The notes beneath the pieces were generated by a model. The model saw only the letters and a program-made list of their open reading frames with translations, searched no databases and was not told the origin of the DNA. A stretch of 32,114 nucleotides of DNA from Peribacillus cavernae (GTDB lineage Bacteria > Bacillota > Bacilli > Bacillales > DSM-1321): positions 1 through 32,114 of the forward strand of contig NZ_RYZZ01000032.1 of the NCBI RefSeq assembly GCF_003989135.1, written 5' to 3'. Each line of letters begins with the position of its first letter. Positions within the stretch are counted from its first letter, which is position 1. The position numbers and the translations under genes were made by a program. Shown piece after piece: positions 32,073-32,114 of the stretch.

Positions 32073-32114
32073 AAATGATTTTACAGATTTACCGAACGAG
32101 AAAGCCCACTACGG

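Overview
The window looks like a chromosomal segment of a low-GC, spore-forming Bacillaceae (Bacillus, Mesobacillus, Cytobacillus or a relative). The reasons are consistently Bacillus-like Shine-Dalgarno sites, a sporulenol-synthase-type squalene cyclase of 632 residues, a DUF2515 gene, a Firmicutes-type MtlR, a BlaI/BlaR1 system with a class D beta-lactamase, and a CcpA-type cre site. No rRNA, tRNA, CRISPR array or prophage was seen. Most genes lie on the minus strand.

Layout. 1-2150: the cut end of an IS3-family element, a GC-richer VOC protein, a small membrane protein, and a remnant of a Baeyer-Villiger-type monooxygenase. 2191-5379: a large secreted GH15 glucodextranase/glucoamylase with a good sigma-A promoter and a cre site just downstream of it. 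5845-7178: a glutathione peroxidase and a small methyltransferase. 7450-11510: a patchwork of a PfoR-type PTS IIC-like membrane protein, a VOC enzyme and several gene remnants. These include a frameshifted NTF2-like gene and a 122-bp piece of a second glucodextranase gene. 11598-15180: a three-gene operon of a GntR/FadR regulator, a hydantoinase/dihydropyrimidinase and an NCS1 permease. 15755-19283: sqhC divergent from a DUF2515 gene and an overlapping small membrane-protein gene. 19463-24795: a mannitol operon mtlA(IICBA)-mtlR-mtlD. 25094-25699: a piece of an IS1634-type transposase. 26120-27630: serA behind a promoter, a ZTP riboswitch and an intrinsic terminator. 27869-28375: a broken HAD hydrolase. 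28602-32072: a divergent inducible beta-lactamase module (bla // blaI-blaR1) whose intergenic region carries five BlaI-type dyads.

How the parts work together. Carbon use is represented by the glucodextranase under probable catabolite repression and by a mannitol operon with a candidate MtlR site. Nitrogen or pyrimidine salvage is represented by the hydantoinase operon with its own regulator. The serA leader links serine and one-carbon supply to the purine intermediate ZTP/ZMP. At the right end BlaR1 senses beta-lactams and BlaI controls both its own operon and the class D enzyme. The strongest non-coding findings are the ZTP riboswitch in front of serA, the BlaI operator array with what looks like a fossil third promoter ending in a three-codon ORF, and the number of gene remnants between intact operons. 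I found no clear new multi-gene system. The least explained items are the small ORFs and the decayed regulatory unit in the bla region.
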